Position numbers and translations under genes: made by a program | Notes under the pieces: generated by a model | The model's database searches: none | What the model was told of the DNA's origin: nothing | Seen by the model: the letters and a program-made list of their open reading frames with translations, nothing else | Assembly: GCA_937982665.1 (NCBI GenBank) | Contig: CALJLD010000036.1 | Coordinates: forward strand, 50,724-114,723 | Length of the DNA stretch: 64,000 nt | Source of the DNA: an uncultured Planctomycetales bacterium | Lineage (GTDB): Bacteria > Planctomycetota > Planctomycetia > Pirellulales > S012-138 | Direction of reading: 5' to 3' | Shown here: in pieces, positions 16,273 to 25,343 of the stretch | How the letters are laid out: the number at the start of each line of letters is the position of its first letter | How positions within the stretch are numbered: the first letter of the stretch is position 1

Positions 16273-17361
16273 CTATTCGTTGTCCGCGTCTTGGATACTG
16301 TCGAGCATGGCAGCTGCTGCGAAGACTTTGAATTCGGTGTCCAGCAACTTGGCAAGATCCGCGAGATCCTCCCTCGTACCATTCTCAGCGAGCACATAGA
16401 TAGCGTGCACCTTCTCACCGAACTGCTTGTCGCTTTGGGGGACCATACGAACAGATCGTCGCACTTCATCGAGAAAAGAATCGTTTCCCGCCCGGATCAA
16501 TCCGCGCCACACATCCAGTTTTTCCACCTGTGTCAGCTGTCCCTCCAGGAGTTGCTCCAAATCAGCAGCGCTTTCGCGAGGAGCCACTTCCGCCAATAAA
16601 AAGATCGCAAGCCGGCGATGTTGGGAGTGCAGGAAAAGTTTGGCGTGAGGCAATGCGCCAGTATGGTCTTCTCTTAACCAGAGCCCAGCCGCCAGAACTC
16701 TCGTCAGCGCGTCCGCGTCGCTGGCCACAATGCCGCGCGCTTGACGCGCGATTTCTTGACCGCATCTCTGCAATTCTTCCAGAACAGTCACCTGTAACTG
16801 CAGTTCTCTTGGAGATGGCGATGCATCCGCTAAGGCGACGAGCTCCATCCCACAGACAGGGCATCTGCCAGCTTTTGCTGTGGGCTCTACGCACATCATG
16901 GGGCAAATCCAATCACTGGCAGCAAAACCAGGGACGGTGAGCCTGATATGCCCCTTGACGGTGTCGAGCCATTTGTCCAGCTGTTTTCGCGCTGCATTGT
17001 CACCCAATCGTGCAAGGAGTCCTGTTTTGCGTATCTCGACTTCTTGTTGGTCAGATGGCAGCTGATTCAGCCGATGCATCACTGAATCGCCAAACACGTC
17101 GAGAGATTCATCCGCCAGGGCTTGTCCCGCAGCCAAGACGATGTTTGGGTCTTCACTAGCGAGGCTTGTAACAAGGAACGGCTTTGCCCTGTCAAAGGAA
17201 ATCAGTCGACAACGCGAGATCATGGCCAACGAGGGATTGCCCGCGTCGAGTGACTCCACAATTGTCTCTTCGCACTTACTCTTCAGCTCGTCCAAATCCT
17301 GAGCTGATGTAGGCGCGCAACAAGCAAGCATGATCACCAAGGCAATGGCCGGACGTGGCAT
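16273..17361 (-). CDS. Secreted HEAT-like protein with a heavy-metal-binding module
   Basis: About 362 residues from the ATG at 17361 (GGAG five bases upstream; ATG at 17373 also possible). The signal peptide ends near PTSAQ-D. The body is alpha-helical with HEAT-type repeats (SLASEDPNIVLAAGQALADE; HRLAIFLLAEVAPRESAADL; LADLAKLLDTEFKVFAAAAM). In the middle sits DWICPMMCVEPTAKAGRCPV followed by CGMELVAL, the same module found in both CusB-type adaptors here. It is probably a periplasmic metal-binding scaffold. Convergent with the HMA-MauE gene. Confidence 0.7.
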   Translation of the reverse strand: MPRPAIALVIMLACCAPTSAQDLDELKSKCEETIVESLDAGNPSLAMISRCRLISFDRAKPFLVTSLASEDPNIVLAAGQALADESLDVFGDSVMHRLNQLPSDQQEVEIRKTGLLARLGDNAARKQLDKWLDTVKGHIRLTVPGFAASDWICPMMCVEPTAKAGRCPVCGMELVALADASPSPRELQLQVTVLEELQRCGQEIARQARGIVASDADALTRVLAAGLWLREDHTGALPHAKLFLHSQHRRLAIFLLAEVAPRESAADLEQLLEGQLTQVEKLDVWRGLIRAGNDSFLDEVRRSVRMVPQSDKQFGEKVHAIYVLAENGTREDLADLAKLLDTEFKVFAAAAMLDSIQDADNE

Positions 17362-17668
17362 CACATTCTCCATTTCTGTTGGAATGGATAGTCGTCGATT
17401 TACGCCAAACTCGTTTGGCAGAACTCAACTGCAACAAGGCTGGGTTCGCATGCAAGTGCCGCACCAGGCAGCCTGGCCCACTAGCCCCTGGCGCATCTGA
17501 GCAACCATCGATTGCTTTCTGCCGCACACGGCCTTGCCAGCGGCACTGGCGCCGCCAGTGCCGACATCGTTCCGCCAAGAGGACAGATAGATTTTCGATC
17601 ATTGTTCAGCGAAGGCAAGCCGATAAGGAGGGTTGACAGCGCAGACTTTAACGGCAAAGGGCTTGAAG

Positions 17669-19054
17669 ATGGCCAAGCTTCACAAACCGGGATTGCTGGT
17701 GTGCGCCTTGCTGATTGCGGGTTGCCAACCATTGCCGCAGGTCCATGATCCGGACTTCGCCATGCTCCATTGCGCCGATCATCAGGCGCGGAGTTCGATG
17801 GAGTCGGAGTGGTTCGCCGCAACCGGATCGACACTTTCCGGACCACATTCGATTGAAGAATACATCGATGTTGCGCTAGCGCAGAACCCGGACATTCTCG
17901 CCGCCCGCAAACGGTACCAGGCGATGCTCGACCTCGTGCCTGTGGCCGGAAGTCTTCCAGACCCTATGTTAATTGTCACGGCTGCACCGGAACCAATCCA
18001 AACGGCTGCAGGCCAGCAAGAGCTGATTGTGACGGCAAGCCAAAAGCTGCCTCTACGTGAAAAACGAGATGTTCGCGCACGATCAGCGGATTCTCAAGCA
18101 GAAATCGCCCGCGCCAATCTTGCCGCCACGGAATTAAAAGTCGTTGCAAGTGTGAAACAACAGTACTTTCAAATCTATTACATTCAGCAAGCGATTGCTG
18201 TCACTGAATCTGAGCAGATTCTGCTTGGCCAGATTCGCGACGTTGCGGATACGAGGTATCGCGCCGGCAATGTGAGCCAGCAGGATGTTCTTCGCGCCGA
18301 CCTCGAGGTTTCTCGTGTCGAGAATGAACTGATTCAATTGCGCCAACAACTTGTAAGCGCACAAGCGCGACTTGCACAGCAACTACACGTTTCGTCAGAG
18401 GCAGAGCTCTTGGCGATGGAAGATATCCCCCAAGGATGGATTCCGGACAACCTTGAACGACTCCAGCAACAGGCTCTTGCCGCACGCCCCGAGCTGCATG
18501 CGCAACTCGCAGCCATCGAACGTGATCAGAATCTTGTTGATCTTGCTCAGCTTGATTATCTCCCAGACGTGAATCTGGGCGTGTCGTGGATTGACATCGC
18601 CTCATCGGGCATTAGTCCGGTCGCCAATGGACGTGATGCGTTTCAACTGTCTGCTGGTATAAACCTGCCTATCTATACGGATCGCCTGGATTCCTCGCTA
18701 AGGTCAGCTGAGGCCAAAACCGTAGCTTCCGCTCGAGAGTATGACGCCTTGCGGGATGCAACTCTTGCGGATGTGGCTGATCTCTTTGCGCAGGTGCAGA
18801 GCACGCAGAATCTTATCCAGTTGTTTCGCGACGATATCCTGCCAAAAGCGAGACAAACGCTGGAAGTGTCGAGCCAGGCATACAATGTTGGGGAGGTTGA
18901 TTTCCTTCAACTCATCGACAATTGGCGGCAACTCTTGATCTACGAGGTGTCGTTCCGGCGACTTCAAGCGACGCTCGGGCAGAGAATGGCGCAGCTTGAG
19001 CAAGTTGTCGGTGGATTTGGGGCTGAGACTTCAGCGTTGGCCGAAAACGATTAA
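17669..19054 (+). CDS. Outer-membrane factor of RND efflux, second copy
   Basis: The ATG at 17669 gives a lipoprotein signal (LLIAGC lipobox). The 461-residue body shows the duplicated OEP pattern: EEYIDVALAQNPDILAARKR, a long coiled segment with VRARSADSQAEIARANLAAT, then INLPIYTDRLDSSLRSAEAK and SSQAYNVGEVDFLQLIDNWR. It is similar in layout to the factor at 2436-3887 and may serve the second or third RND pump, since no factor lies beside those. The 300 bp upstream (17374-17668) hold no gene that I can support. Confidence 0.87.
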   Translation: MAKLHKPGLLVCALLIAGCQPLPQVHDPDFAMLHCADHQARSSMESEWFAATGSTLSGPHSIEEYIDVALAQNPDILAARKRYQAMLDLVPVAGSLPDPMLIVTAAPEPIQTAAGQQELIVTASQKLPLREKRDVRARSADSQAEIARANLAATELKVVASVKQQYFQIYYIQQAIAVTESEQILLGQIRDVADTRYRAGNVSQQDVLRADLEVSRVENELIQLRQQLVSAQARLAQQLHVSSEAELLAMEDIPQGWIPDNLERLQQQALAARPELHAQLAAIERDQNLVDLAQLDYLPDVNLGVSWIDIASSGISPVANGRDAFQLSAGINLPIYTDRLDSSLRSAEAKTVASAREYDALRDATLADVADLFAQVQSTQNLIQLFRDDILPKARQTLEVSSQAYNVGEVDFLQLIDNWRQLLIYEVSFRRLQATLGQRMAQLEQVVGGFGAETSALAEND

Positions 19055-19059
19055 GCCTC

Positions 19060-19084
19060 GGTTTGGGGTGGCGACATAGCCATC
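19060..19084. terminator. Possible bidirectional terminator hairpin
   Basis: Between two convergent genes, GGGTGGC and GCCATCCC can pair with one bulged base around a short loop. There is no clear T-run, so this is a weak call. Confidence 0.3.
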
Positions 19085-19094
19085 CCTGAGCCAT

Positions 19095-19868
19095 CTACCT
19101 ATTTGCCGCTGACTTTGTCTTGAGCTTTCTCAGTCGCCTACGTCGCATGCGCGACGTTCGCCACCAGAGCCAATATCCACTGACGACTGTGCTGACGCCA
19201 AAGATCGAAATGCATCGCAAGACCCATGTGTTGAAATTGTCGCGCCCCTGGTAGTCCATCGTGTGCAGCATCCAAAAGAAGTCAAACAATCGCCAACGGT
19301 CGTTGCGCCGCGCCGTCACGATTCCACGATTTGCAGAGATATAGATGACCGTCCCGTTTGAATGGTCCAGTTCGACACGCCACGCGGGCAGCTCTTTGCC
19401 GCGATACTCCGAATGTGCACCAAGGGTTGCGTCAAGCAACTCCGCATCCAACACCGACACTTCTTCCGAGAAATCCGCGATTGCGATTTTCCGCGCAGTG
19501 CTCTCGGAAATCGGAGATACCTGATCTCCTGAATTCGCATCGATAAGAACATACCGCAAGGCATGTGTCACTGTGTCCTCGATGGCGAGTTCATACACGG
19601 GATGCTCAAGCATTGTTCGCAGTTCAAGCTGAACGCACTGTTCTGAATCGCGCAGGCCTGTGCCGTGGCTTGCCAGCACGTCTTGTACTGAGACGAAATC
19701 CTGTTTCGTCATGTCCAGCAGACTTGGGCTACTGACCATGTGCTCACCACGAACCTGTTCGATTGGATTCCAACTGAAAACGAGGCCGCTGGTTGTCCAG
19801 CACAGTAATTGAATGCCTATGATGAATCCCAGGAATCGGTGCACATACCGTGCATTCGTTCGTCGCAT
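19095..19868 (-). CDS. PepSY-domain membrane protein
   Basis: 257 residues. The N-terminal helix VHRFLGFIIGIQLLCWTTSG carries the PepSY_TM-type signature (histidine before the helix, W..TSG turn). Two PepSY-like repeats lie on the outside (one around LRYVLIDANSGDQVSPIS with AIADFSEEVSVL, another around WRVELDHSNGTVIYISANRG), and a C-terminal helix follows DFFWMLHTMDYQGRDNFNTW. Such proteins are linked to ferric or metal reduction or to peptidase inhibition; here a role at the membrane in metal handling is inferred. The end is Lys/Arg-rich and cytoplasmic. Confidence 0.75.
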   Translation of the reverse strand: MRRTNARYVHRFLGFIIGIQLLCWTTSGLVFSWNPIEQVRGEHMVSSPSLLDMTKQDFVSVQDVLASHGTGLRDSEQCVQLELRTMLEHPVYELAIEDTVTHALRYVLIDANSGDQVSPISESTARKIAIADFSEEVSVLDAELLDATLGAHSEYRGKELPAWRVELDHSNGTVIYISANRGIVTARRNDRWRLFDFFWMLHTMDYQGRDNFNTWVLRCISIFGVSTVVSGYWLWWRTSRMRRRRLRKLKTKSAANR

Positions 19869-20017
19869 TCGTGATTCTCGCTCGTGGCTTTCAAGGTTCT
19901 ATAGGCATAGTCAATCGCCTGGAGATCGAACACCAGTTGATCGAACTGACGTCGGGAAATGAAGCGTCAACATTTACCCCAAGAGCATCAATAGCGAAAA
20001 GCCATGACCTTTTTTGG

Positions 20018-20908
20018 CTATTCTGAGACACCTAGTGCCTCAAATCCACTCGCAATGTCGAGCAGTTCTTCAGTAATCGACATTTGCCGCAATTCATGGT
20101 AATTAACAGTCAACTCAGCGATTCGGTCGCCGATATTTCGTTCGGCCCCTCGCATCGCTGCCAGGCGACTCGCATTTTCGCTTGCCATCGACTCGGCGCA
20201 GCAGCGATACAACGACACGAATAAATATTGTCGAACCAACGCAGAAAACAGAGCACTCGAATCCATCGTTGACATCGGCAGCATGCGAGTGGGCCAGTTC
20301 TGCCGGCGGAGTTGCGTTAGCCAGACCTGATCGATCGGCAGTAGTTCCAACGCACGTGGCCGATAGGAAGATCGTGAAGTGTGCTCGCAGTAGAAAACGC
20401 GGACGTGAGTGATGCCTCTGTCGGCGTGCCATTTGTCGATCTGGATGAGAATACTTTGAACAAGCGGCGTAATTCCATTGACTGAACTCGCTGTGGGGAT
20501 TGATGCGTCAAGCTTTTCGCCGCGATCTTCGAGCCGCGCTGCGAGTCGCGCGCCGACTGCCAGCAGGCACTGCTTCGTTGTTGGGATCGATAAGCTGTGA
20601 AGGCACGCTGAAGCAGTCGACGCGACCTGATCGTTGAGTTGCCCGCACATCCCTTGATCAGATCCAAAGACGATTGCCCCGACAGAAGCCTGTGGAGCAA
20701 CGCGCGACACGACGATCGGCCGCTCTGTCCGGCTTAATACGGCGCGAAGACCTAACTCGATAGACTGCGTGTACTTCGCCAACGAAGCGACCGAACTCTC
20801 GAGTTGCCGAACGTTCACGGCGGCAAGGGCTTTCATTGTTCGCACAAGTGAATGCAAATCCTCTGCCGTGGCAATCCGGCGTTTGAGGGAGTCGGTGGTC
20901 TCCATCAC
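20018..20908 (-). CDS. atpG: N-type ATPase gamma subunit
   Basis: 296 residues, the usual gamma length. The N-terminal helix (LKRRIATAEDLHSLVRTMKA) and the C-terminal helix (ERNIGDRIAELTVNYHELRQ) form the coiled-coil stalk, and the central Rossmann-like part has GAIVFGSDQGMCGQLNDQ. It is the last gene of the operon; its ATG overlaps the stop of atpA. The gene order and absence of a separate delta gene place it in the N-ATPase group. Confidence 0.9.
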   Translation of the reverse strand: MMETTDSLKRRIATAEDLHSLVRTMKALAAVNVRQLESSVASLAKYTQSIELGLRAVLSRTERPIVVSRVAPQASVGAIVFGSDQGMCGQLNDQVASTASACLHSLSIPTTKQCLLAVGARLAARLEDRGEKLDASIPTASSVNGITPLVQSILIQIDKWHADRGITHVRVFYCEHTSRSSYRPRALELLPIDQVWLTQLRRQNWPTRMLPMSTMDSSALFSALVRQYLFVSLYRCCAESMASENASRLAAMRGAERNIGDRIAELTVNYHELRQMSITEELLDIASGFEALGVSE

Positions 20909-22413
20909 AGCGTCTCCCGCGTAAGCTGTACCAATTGCCGCTGTTCAGCATCTGTGAGTCGCCCGCCGGCCAGAATTCGATTACCCCACGTCGAAAAATG
21001 CTCTTGCACCAGGCGGCGGACCTTGCGTTCAACAACAGCAACATCATTGACTGGGATTTCATCGAGCGCTCCGCCGTTTGCGGCGACGAGGATTGCAATT
21101 TGTTCGACGATTGGGATGGGACTGAATTGCGGCTGTTTCAGAACTTCGCGGATTCTTCTACCCCGCTCGATTGTTTGGCGAGTTGCATCGTCAAGTCTCG
21201 TGCCAAAGCGAGCAAAAGTTTCCAACTCTTCAAACTGCGCGTAGGAAAGCCGTAAGTCGCCAGCAACCGCGCGATAGGCGGACAACTGCGTTTTGCCTCC
21301 AACGCGTGATACGGATTTGCCGACATCTACGGCCGGCAATATGCCCCGATCAAACAAGTCAGGAGATAAGTAGATTTGCCCATCCGTGATGGATATCAGA
21401 TTCGTCGGGATGTAGGCGGAAAGGTTCTGCGCCTCTGTTTCAACGATTGGGATGGCCGTGATGGAACCTCCCCCAGATTCTTCGCGTAAATGCGTACTGC
21501 GTTCAAGCAGGCGCGAGTGAATGTAAAACACGTCACCGGGAAACGCTTCTCGTCCGGGTGGCCGCCGCAGCAGCAGCGAGAGTTCACGATAGGCTCGAGC
21601 GTGCTTGGTCAAGTCGTCTAGCACGACAAGCACGTTGCGGCCTTGATGCATGAAGTGCTCCGCGATGCTCATCGCCGCGTACGGTGCCACATATTGTTCT
21701 CCAGGAGGTCGGTCCTCTGTCGTCACGACCAGAACGGTATGCTCTCGCGCGGCGTGCCTCTCCAAGTCAGCGACGACTCGGGCAACGGAAGAGCTTCGCT
21801 GGCCAATAGCGCAATACACGCAAAGAACGTCTTTGCCACGTTGATTGATGATCGTATCGATGGCGATTGCTGTCTTCCCAGTTTGTCGGTCGCCTAGGAT
21901 CAGCTGCCTCTGTCCTAAGCCGATAGGAATCAGCGCATCAATAACTTTGATCCCTGTTTGAAGCGGGATGGTGACTGGTGCACGGTCCATGATCGCTGGC
22001 GCCGGGTGTTCAACTGGAAGCCAACGACCGGCGTGAACCGGCCCGTGGCCATCCACAGGCCTTCCGATTCCATCCACCACACGGCCCAACAGAACCTCAC
22101 CTACAGGGATGTCCAGTACGCGTTTCGTTCGTCGCACTTCAGCGCCCGCCTGGATTCCTTCACTCCTGTCAAGCAAGATGACCCCAACTTCTTCCGGATC
22201 GAGATTGAACGCCAAACCGAGTCGATCGCCGGGAAAACGAACCAGTTCATGGGAGCGAACTCCGGGAAGCCCACTGACGTGAGCTGTTCCGTGACCGACA
22301 AACACGACGTGCCCGACTTCTTCAGGCGCCAACTCCGCCCGATGCTCTTCAACGGCGCGCCCCAACAGGCCAAACGTCCTTTCAAGCACTGTGTGAAGGA
22401 ATTGCCCGTTCAT
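20905..22413 (-). CDS. atpA: N-type ATPase alpha subunit
   Basis: 502 residues with the Walker A sequence GDRQTGKTAIAID, the alpha-type arginine region and the conserved VYCAIGQRSSSVARVV stretch. The N-terminal beta-barrel (GHVVFVGHGTAHVSGLPGVR) and C-terminal helical domain (YAQFEELETFARFG) are intact. It is a non-catalytic nucleotide-binding subunit of the head. The start overlaps the atpF stop by four bases. Confidence 0.95.
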   Translation of the reverse strand: MNGQFLHTVLERTFGLLGRAVEEHRAELAPEEVGHVVFVGHGTAHVSGLPGVRSHELVRFPGDRLGLAFNLDPEEVGVILLDRSEGIQAGAEVRRTKRVLDIPVGEVLLGRVVDGIGRPVDGHGPVHAGRWLPVEHPAPAIMDRAPVTIPLQTGIKVIDALIPIGLGQRQLILGDRQTGKTAIAIDTIINQRGKDVLCVYCAIGQRSSSVARVVADLERHAAREHTVLVVTTEDRPPGEQYVAPYAAMSIAEHFMHQGRNVLVVLDDLTKHARAYRELSLLLRRPPGREAFPGDVFYIHSRLLERSTHLREESGGGSITAIPIVETEAQNLSAYIPTNLISITDGQIYLSPDLFDRGILPAVDVGKSVSRVGGKTQLSAYRAVAGDLRLSYAQFEELETFARFGTRLDDATRQTIERGRRIREVLKQPQFSPIPIVEQIAILVAANGGALDEIPVNDVAVVERKVRRLVQEHFSTWGNRILAGGRLTDAEQRQLVQLTRETL

Positions 22414-23216
22414 GGATCCGTTCTCGAAGTTGCCACGTCGCTGACTGCCAGTCGTTTGGAAGACACTTGTTCTTCAATTGCTTGAAGGATCTCCTGCTCC
22501 AACGACGTTAAGTAGTCACGAAGATTCCAAGCCAAATATTGACTATCGGCTTGGAGGGAAACCCCGCATACAAGGTCACTCGATTGCTCAAATTGAATTT
22601 CAATATCTGCTGCGGATTTCTCGCCCAGAGCCGATTTGATACGCCGCTGCAGGGTGTCGGTCAAAGCGAACCCGGTCCGCACGACGCAGCGATTTCGCAC
22701 TCGTATCGAATCAACGACCGCCCGCGCCTGTTGATCCTCCAACCGCCTGATCCTCGAAACGAAATGTTCGATGATCTGGTCCTCCAGAGATGCGCTCGCT
22801 AGTTGCGACAGAGCCTTTTCCGCCATCGCGCACACCTGTTGGCAAGTGCGCGTACGAAGATCTCGAAGAAACGACTCTTGTTCTTCTTGCAACGATTTGC
22901 TCCACCTCGCGCGGAGATCATCGATTTCTTCGCGCACTCTCGCTGTAAGTTGTTGCCTCTGGGCCTCAACGTCGTTTCGAGCGGCTTCTAGGTCGGCTTC
23001 GCGCTCGTCATTGATTTGTTGGTTTTTCTCTTGCGCTGCAGCGAGTTCAATTTCCGCCGCTTGGCGAGCACGCTTTGCCTCATCCCAGTGAGATTCCACA
23101 ATTTCCTGCCTGGCGGCCATCGCTCGCATGATACGGCCGTAGAGGAAATATCGCAGCAAGGCGATAAGGATCAGGAAATTGACGATCTGGGCGACCACCG
23201 TGAACCAATCAACCAC
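22410..23216 (-). CDS. atpF: N-type ATPase b subunit with delta-like C-terminus
   Basis: 268 residues from the GTG at 23216, chosen because GAGGAG lies eight bases upstream and it avoids a long overlap with atpE. One TM helix (VAQIVNFLILIALLRYFLYG) is followed by a very long coiled coil. The C-terminus (DIEIQFEQSSDLVCGVSLQ ... WNLRDYLTSLEQEI) resembles the end of the F-ATPase delta subunit, and no free delta gene is present. It is therefore read as a b subunit that also takes the delta role in the outer stalk. Confidence 0.85.
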   Translation of the reverse strand: MVDWFTVVAQIVNFLILIALLRYFLYGRIMRAMAARQEIVESHWDEAKRARQAAEIELAAAQEKNQQINDEREADLEAARNDVEAQRQQLTARVREEIDDLRARWSKSLQEEQESFLRDLRTRTCQQVCAMAEKALSQLASASLEDQIIEHFVSRIRRLEDQQARAVVDSIRVRNRCVVRTGFALTDTLQRRIKSALGEKSAADIEIQFEQSSDLVCGVSLQADSQYLAWNLRDYLTSLEQEILQAIEEQVSSKRLAVSDVATSRTDP

Positions 23217-23242
23217 GTCGAGACTCCTCGGCAATTGCTCGT

Positions 23243-23521
23243 TCAACCATTCGCGGCGGGCATGATGTAATTCCACACCGGATTTGCGAATAGGACGATC
23301 ATCGCGACAACAAAGCAGTAGATCGCGGTCGATTCCACCATCGCCAGTCCGACAAACAACGTGCGAGTAATCCGATTGGCCTCGTCGGGCTGTTGGGCAA
23401 TGGCACTTAGCGCCTGGGCCACGGCACGTCCCTCGCCAAGCGCCGGCCCGATCGAGCCGATCGCGATCGTCAATCCGGCCGTAACGATTGACGTCATGCC
23501 GATAAGTCCCGCGTTGTCCAT
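23243..23521 (-). CDS. atpE: N-type ATPase c subunit (rotor ring)
   Basis: 92 residues, a two-helix hairpin. Helix 1 has GPALGEGRA with E30 where sodium-type c subunits have Gln; helix 2 has MVESTAIY with E63, S64, T65 and Y68, matching the sodium-binding ligand set. Two carboxylates per hairpin are known for N-type rings. Whether the ion is Na+ or H+ cannot be decided from sequence; the Burkholderia pseudomallei N-type c17 ring was reported to be proton-specific. Confidence 0.93.
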   Translation of the reverse strand: MDNAGLIGMTSIVTAGLTIAIGSIGPALGEGRAVAQALSAIAQQPDEANRITRTLFVGLAMVESTAIYCFVVAMIVLFANPVWNYIMPAANG

Positions 23522-23548
23522 TGGTCCCTACCTCTTTGTGTTAGAGTG

Positions 23549-24277
23549 TTAAGAGCTGGGTGGCGGCACTTCGCCGCTCCCGCCGGCCTTGTCCAAGTGA
23601 TGCTGATGGGCTTGTGTTGCCGAGGCGATGTAAACCATCGCAAGAATAGCGAAAATGTAGGCCTGAATGAGACCCGTCAGCAAGCCGAGCGCGTTCATCA
23701 GGATCGGAAATACAAATGGGGCGATGGCTAGTAGAATCGCACCGATCTTTGCACCGCTCATCATGTTTCCAAACAACCGCACCGCGAGTGCCAGTGTCCG
23801 TGAAATCTCCCCGATGACATTGAACGGCAGCATCAGTAGCGTTGGCTGGATGTACAGCCTTGAGTATCCACGAACGCCAAGCTTAGCAATGCCAAATGCG
23901 GGCACGGCAACGAGAACACAAACCGCAAGCGCTGTGGTCGTGGATAACGAGGCCGTCGGTGCATGAAATCCTGGCACAACCGATAGCAGATTGCACGTGA
24001 CGATGAATAGAAACAGCGTGCCAATGAATGGCAGGTATCGCGCGGGGGACTGTTGGCTCACTTCGCGGATTTGGTTGTTCATTGTGCCGACGAGGACCTC
24101 AAGGAAGTTTTGCCAACGAGACATGTCGGGCGCACTTGTCAGACGGCGCGTTGCAAGCCATGAGATCAAAGACAAGGCGACAATAACGACCCACGTGTAA
24201 GCGATCGTGTAATTCAATGAGATCACACCCCATCGCCAGATCACGGCGTCGTCAGGGCTCAAGTCTGCGATGTTCAC
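23549..24277 (-). CDS. atpB: N-type ATPase a subunit
   Basis: 242 residues from a GTG at 24277, preferred over the ATG at 24313 because it gives a four-base GTGA overlap with the atpR stop. Five or six TM helices; the essential arginine is in LALAVRLFGNMMSGAKIG. The C-terminus GLIQAYIFAILAMVYIASAT is typical. It forms the ion half-channels facing the c ring. Confidence 0.92.
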   Translation of the reverse strand: MNIADLSPDDAVIWRWGVISLNYTIAYTWVVIVALSLISWLATRRLTSAPDMSRWQNFLEVLVGTMNNQIREVSQQSPARYLPFIGTLFLFIVTCNLLSVVPGFHAPTASLSTTTALAVCVLVAVPAFGIAKLGVRGYSRLYIQPTLLMLPFNVIGEISRTLALAVRLFGNMMSGAKIGAILLAIAPFVFPILMNALGLLTGLIQAYIFAILAMVYIASATQAHQHHLDKAGGSGEVPPPSS

Positions 24278-24600
24278 GGCGTTATTCCTGCGTGAATGCC
24301 TGGTTTCCGGCAATCGTTTTTCTTCAAGTCATCGCGGAGCGTAAAGACGAGGAGCAACCGCGCGATCAAGAATCCACTTGAACTTGCAACAAGCCGTTCC
24401 CAATGTCCATCTGCGATCAAATAGAAACCCGACAGAACGATACCCGTACGAATCAGGAAGCTTGAAAAGCACAGCAGCAGAGGTTGGTGTGAGGAAGTCA
24501 GCTTCTTGGTTGTGAGCCACAGACCTCCGAAAAAGATGGCTCCAAGAATGGCACCCGCGCCAAATGCCGCAGCCAACGCAATCGTGTACATAGATGGCAC
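24274..24600 (-). CDS. atpR: N-type ATPase AtpR membrane protein
   Basis: 108 residues with three hydrophobic segments (IALAAAFGAGAILGAIFFGG; LLLCFSSFLIRTGIVLSGFY; LVASSSGFLIARLLLVFTL) and a basic tail. Its position between atpQ and atpB is diagnostic for N-ATPase operons, where AtpR is thought to act with AtpQ in ring assembly or ion supply. It overlaps atpB. Confidence 0.88.
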   Translation of the reverse strand: MPSMYTIALAAAFGAGAILGAIFFGGLWLTTKKLTSSHQPLLLCFSSFLIRTGIVLSGFYLIADGHWERLVASSSGFLIARLLLVFTLRDDLKKNDCRKPGIHAGITP

Positions 24601-24603
24601 TCC

Positions 24604-24954
24604 TTACAGATCGTCGTGTTCACGTTGGGATTGAATAGTTGGTGAATCTGCATTTCCCTCTTCAACGCTCTCTCGCTTCACCCAATACCATGCGATCGCA
24701 CAGCCCGCTGCGACTCCAACGGATAAACCCGTCAACGTGCATGAGAATCCAGGTGTCCACTTGCGATCAATCCAAACACCGATGGCCACACCGATTAGAG
24801 TTGGTACGGCAATGGACCATCCCACGAGCCCAAACATGCCGAGGCCATACCAAATCCCGTGGCCACGGTCACGCCGGCCTTTGAGTTTGCGAAGCTCTTT
24901 CCTAGCAACATGTCGACTCAAGTTGCCATTGGGTCGCTCGTCCATACGAGTCAC
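24604..24954 (-). CDS. atpQ: N-type ATPase AtpQ (AtpI-like)
   Basis: 116 residues with a basic cytoplasmic N-terminus (RKELRKLKGRR-type) and two TM helices (YGLGMFGLVGWSIAVPTLIG with VAIGVWIDRKW; LTGLSVGVAAGCAIAWYWVK). It matches the AtpI-related assembly proteins. It overlaps atpC by one base. Confidence 0.88.
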   Translation of the reverse strand: MTRMDERPNGNLSRHVARKELRKLKGRRDRGHGIWYGLGMFGLVGWSIAVPTLIGVAIGVWIDRKWTPGFSCTLTGLSVGVAAGCAIAWYWVKRESVEEGNADSPTIQSQREHDDL

Positions 24955-25343
24955 TAACCGCTTTTGTCGAATTCCATGAACCGCCGAACCATGCCTGCTT
25001 CAAGTCGCGCCGCCGCGGAACGTGCTCGCCGCTCGCGGTCATCAATGACGCGAAACTGCTGGTCGACAACGGAATGCAACGCGCCGAGATCGCCGTCTTT
25101 GACCGCGGTCCGGGTACAAACACTGACATCTTGCCCGCACTTAACCAGAATCGCCTCATCGTGCGCGACAAAGTGCTCTTGACCACGATCGTCAGTATAA
25201 CTCAATAGACCTGGTATCAACGCCGTTACAAAGTCGATGTGCCTTGGCAACAGACAAAAATGGCCATCCTGAGCCTCGGCAACGATCTTGGCGACTGTAA
25301 GTCGCAGAAGTACCTCCCCGGGCAAAAAGACTCGAAGCATCAT
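24954..25343 (-). CDS. atpC: N-type ATPase epsilon subunit
   Basis: 129 residues. The N-terminal beta-sandwich (MMLRVFLPGEVLLRLTVAKI, GHFCLLPRHIDFVTALIPGL) is clear and the C-terminal helical part is shorter and basic. Central-stalk subunit. The ATG overlaps the atpD stop (ATGA). Confidence 0.9.
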   Translation of the reverse strand: MMLRVFLPGEVLLRLTVAKIVAEAQDGHFCLLPRHIDFVTALIPGLLSYTDDRGQEHFVAHDEAILVKCGQDVSVCTRTAVKDGDLGALHSVVDQQFRVIDDRERRARSAAARLEAGMVRRFMEFDKSG

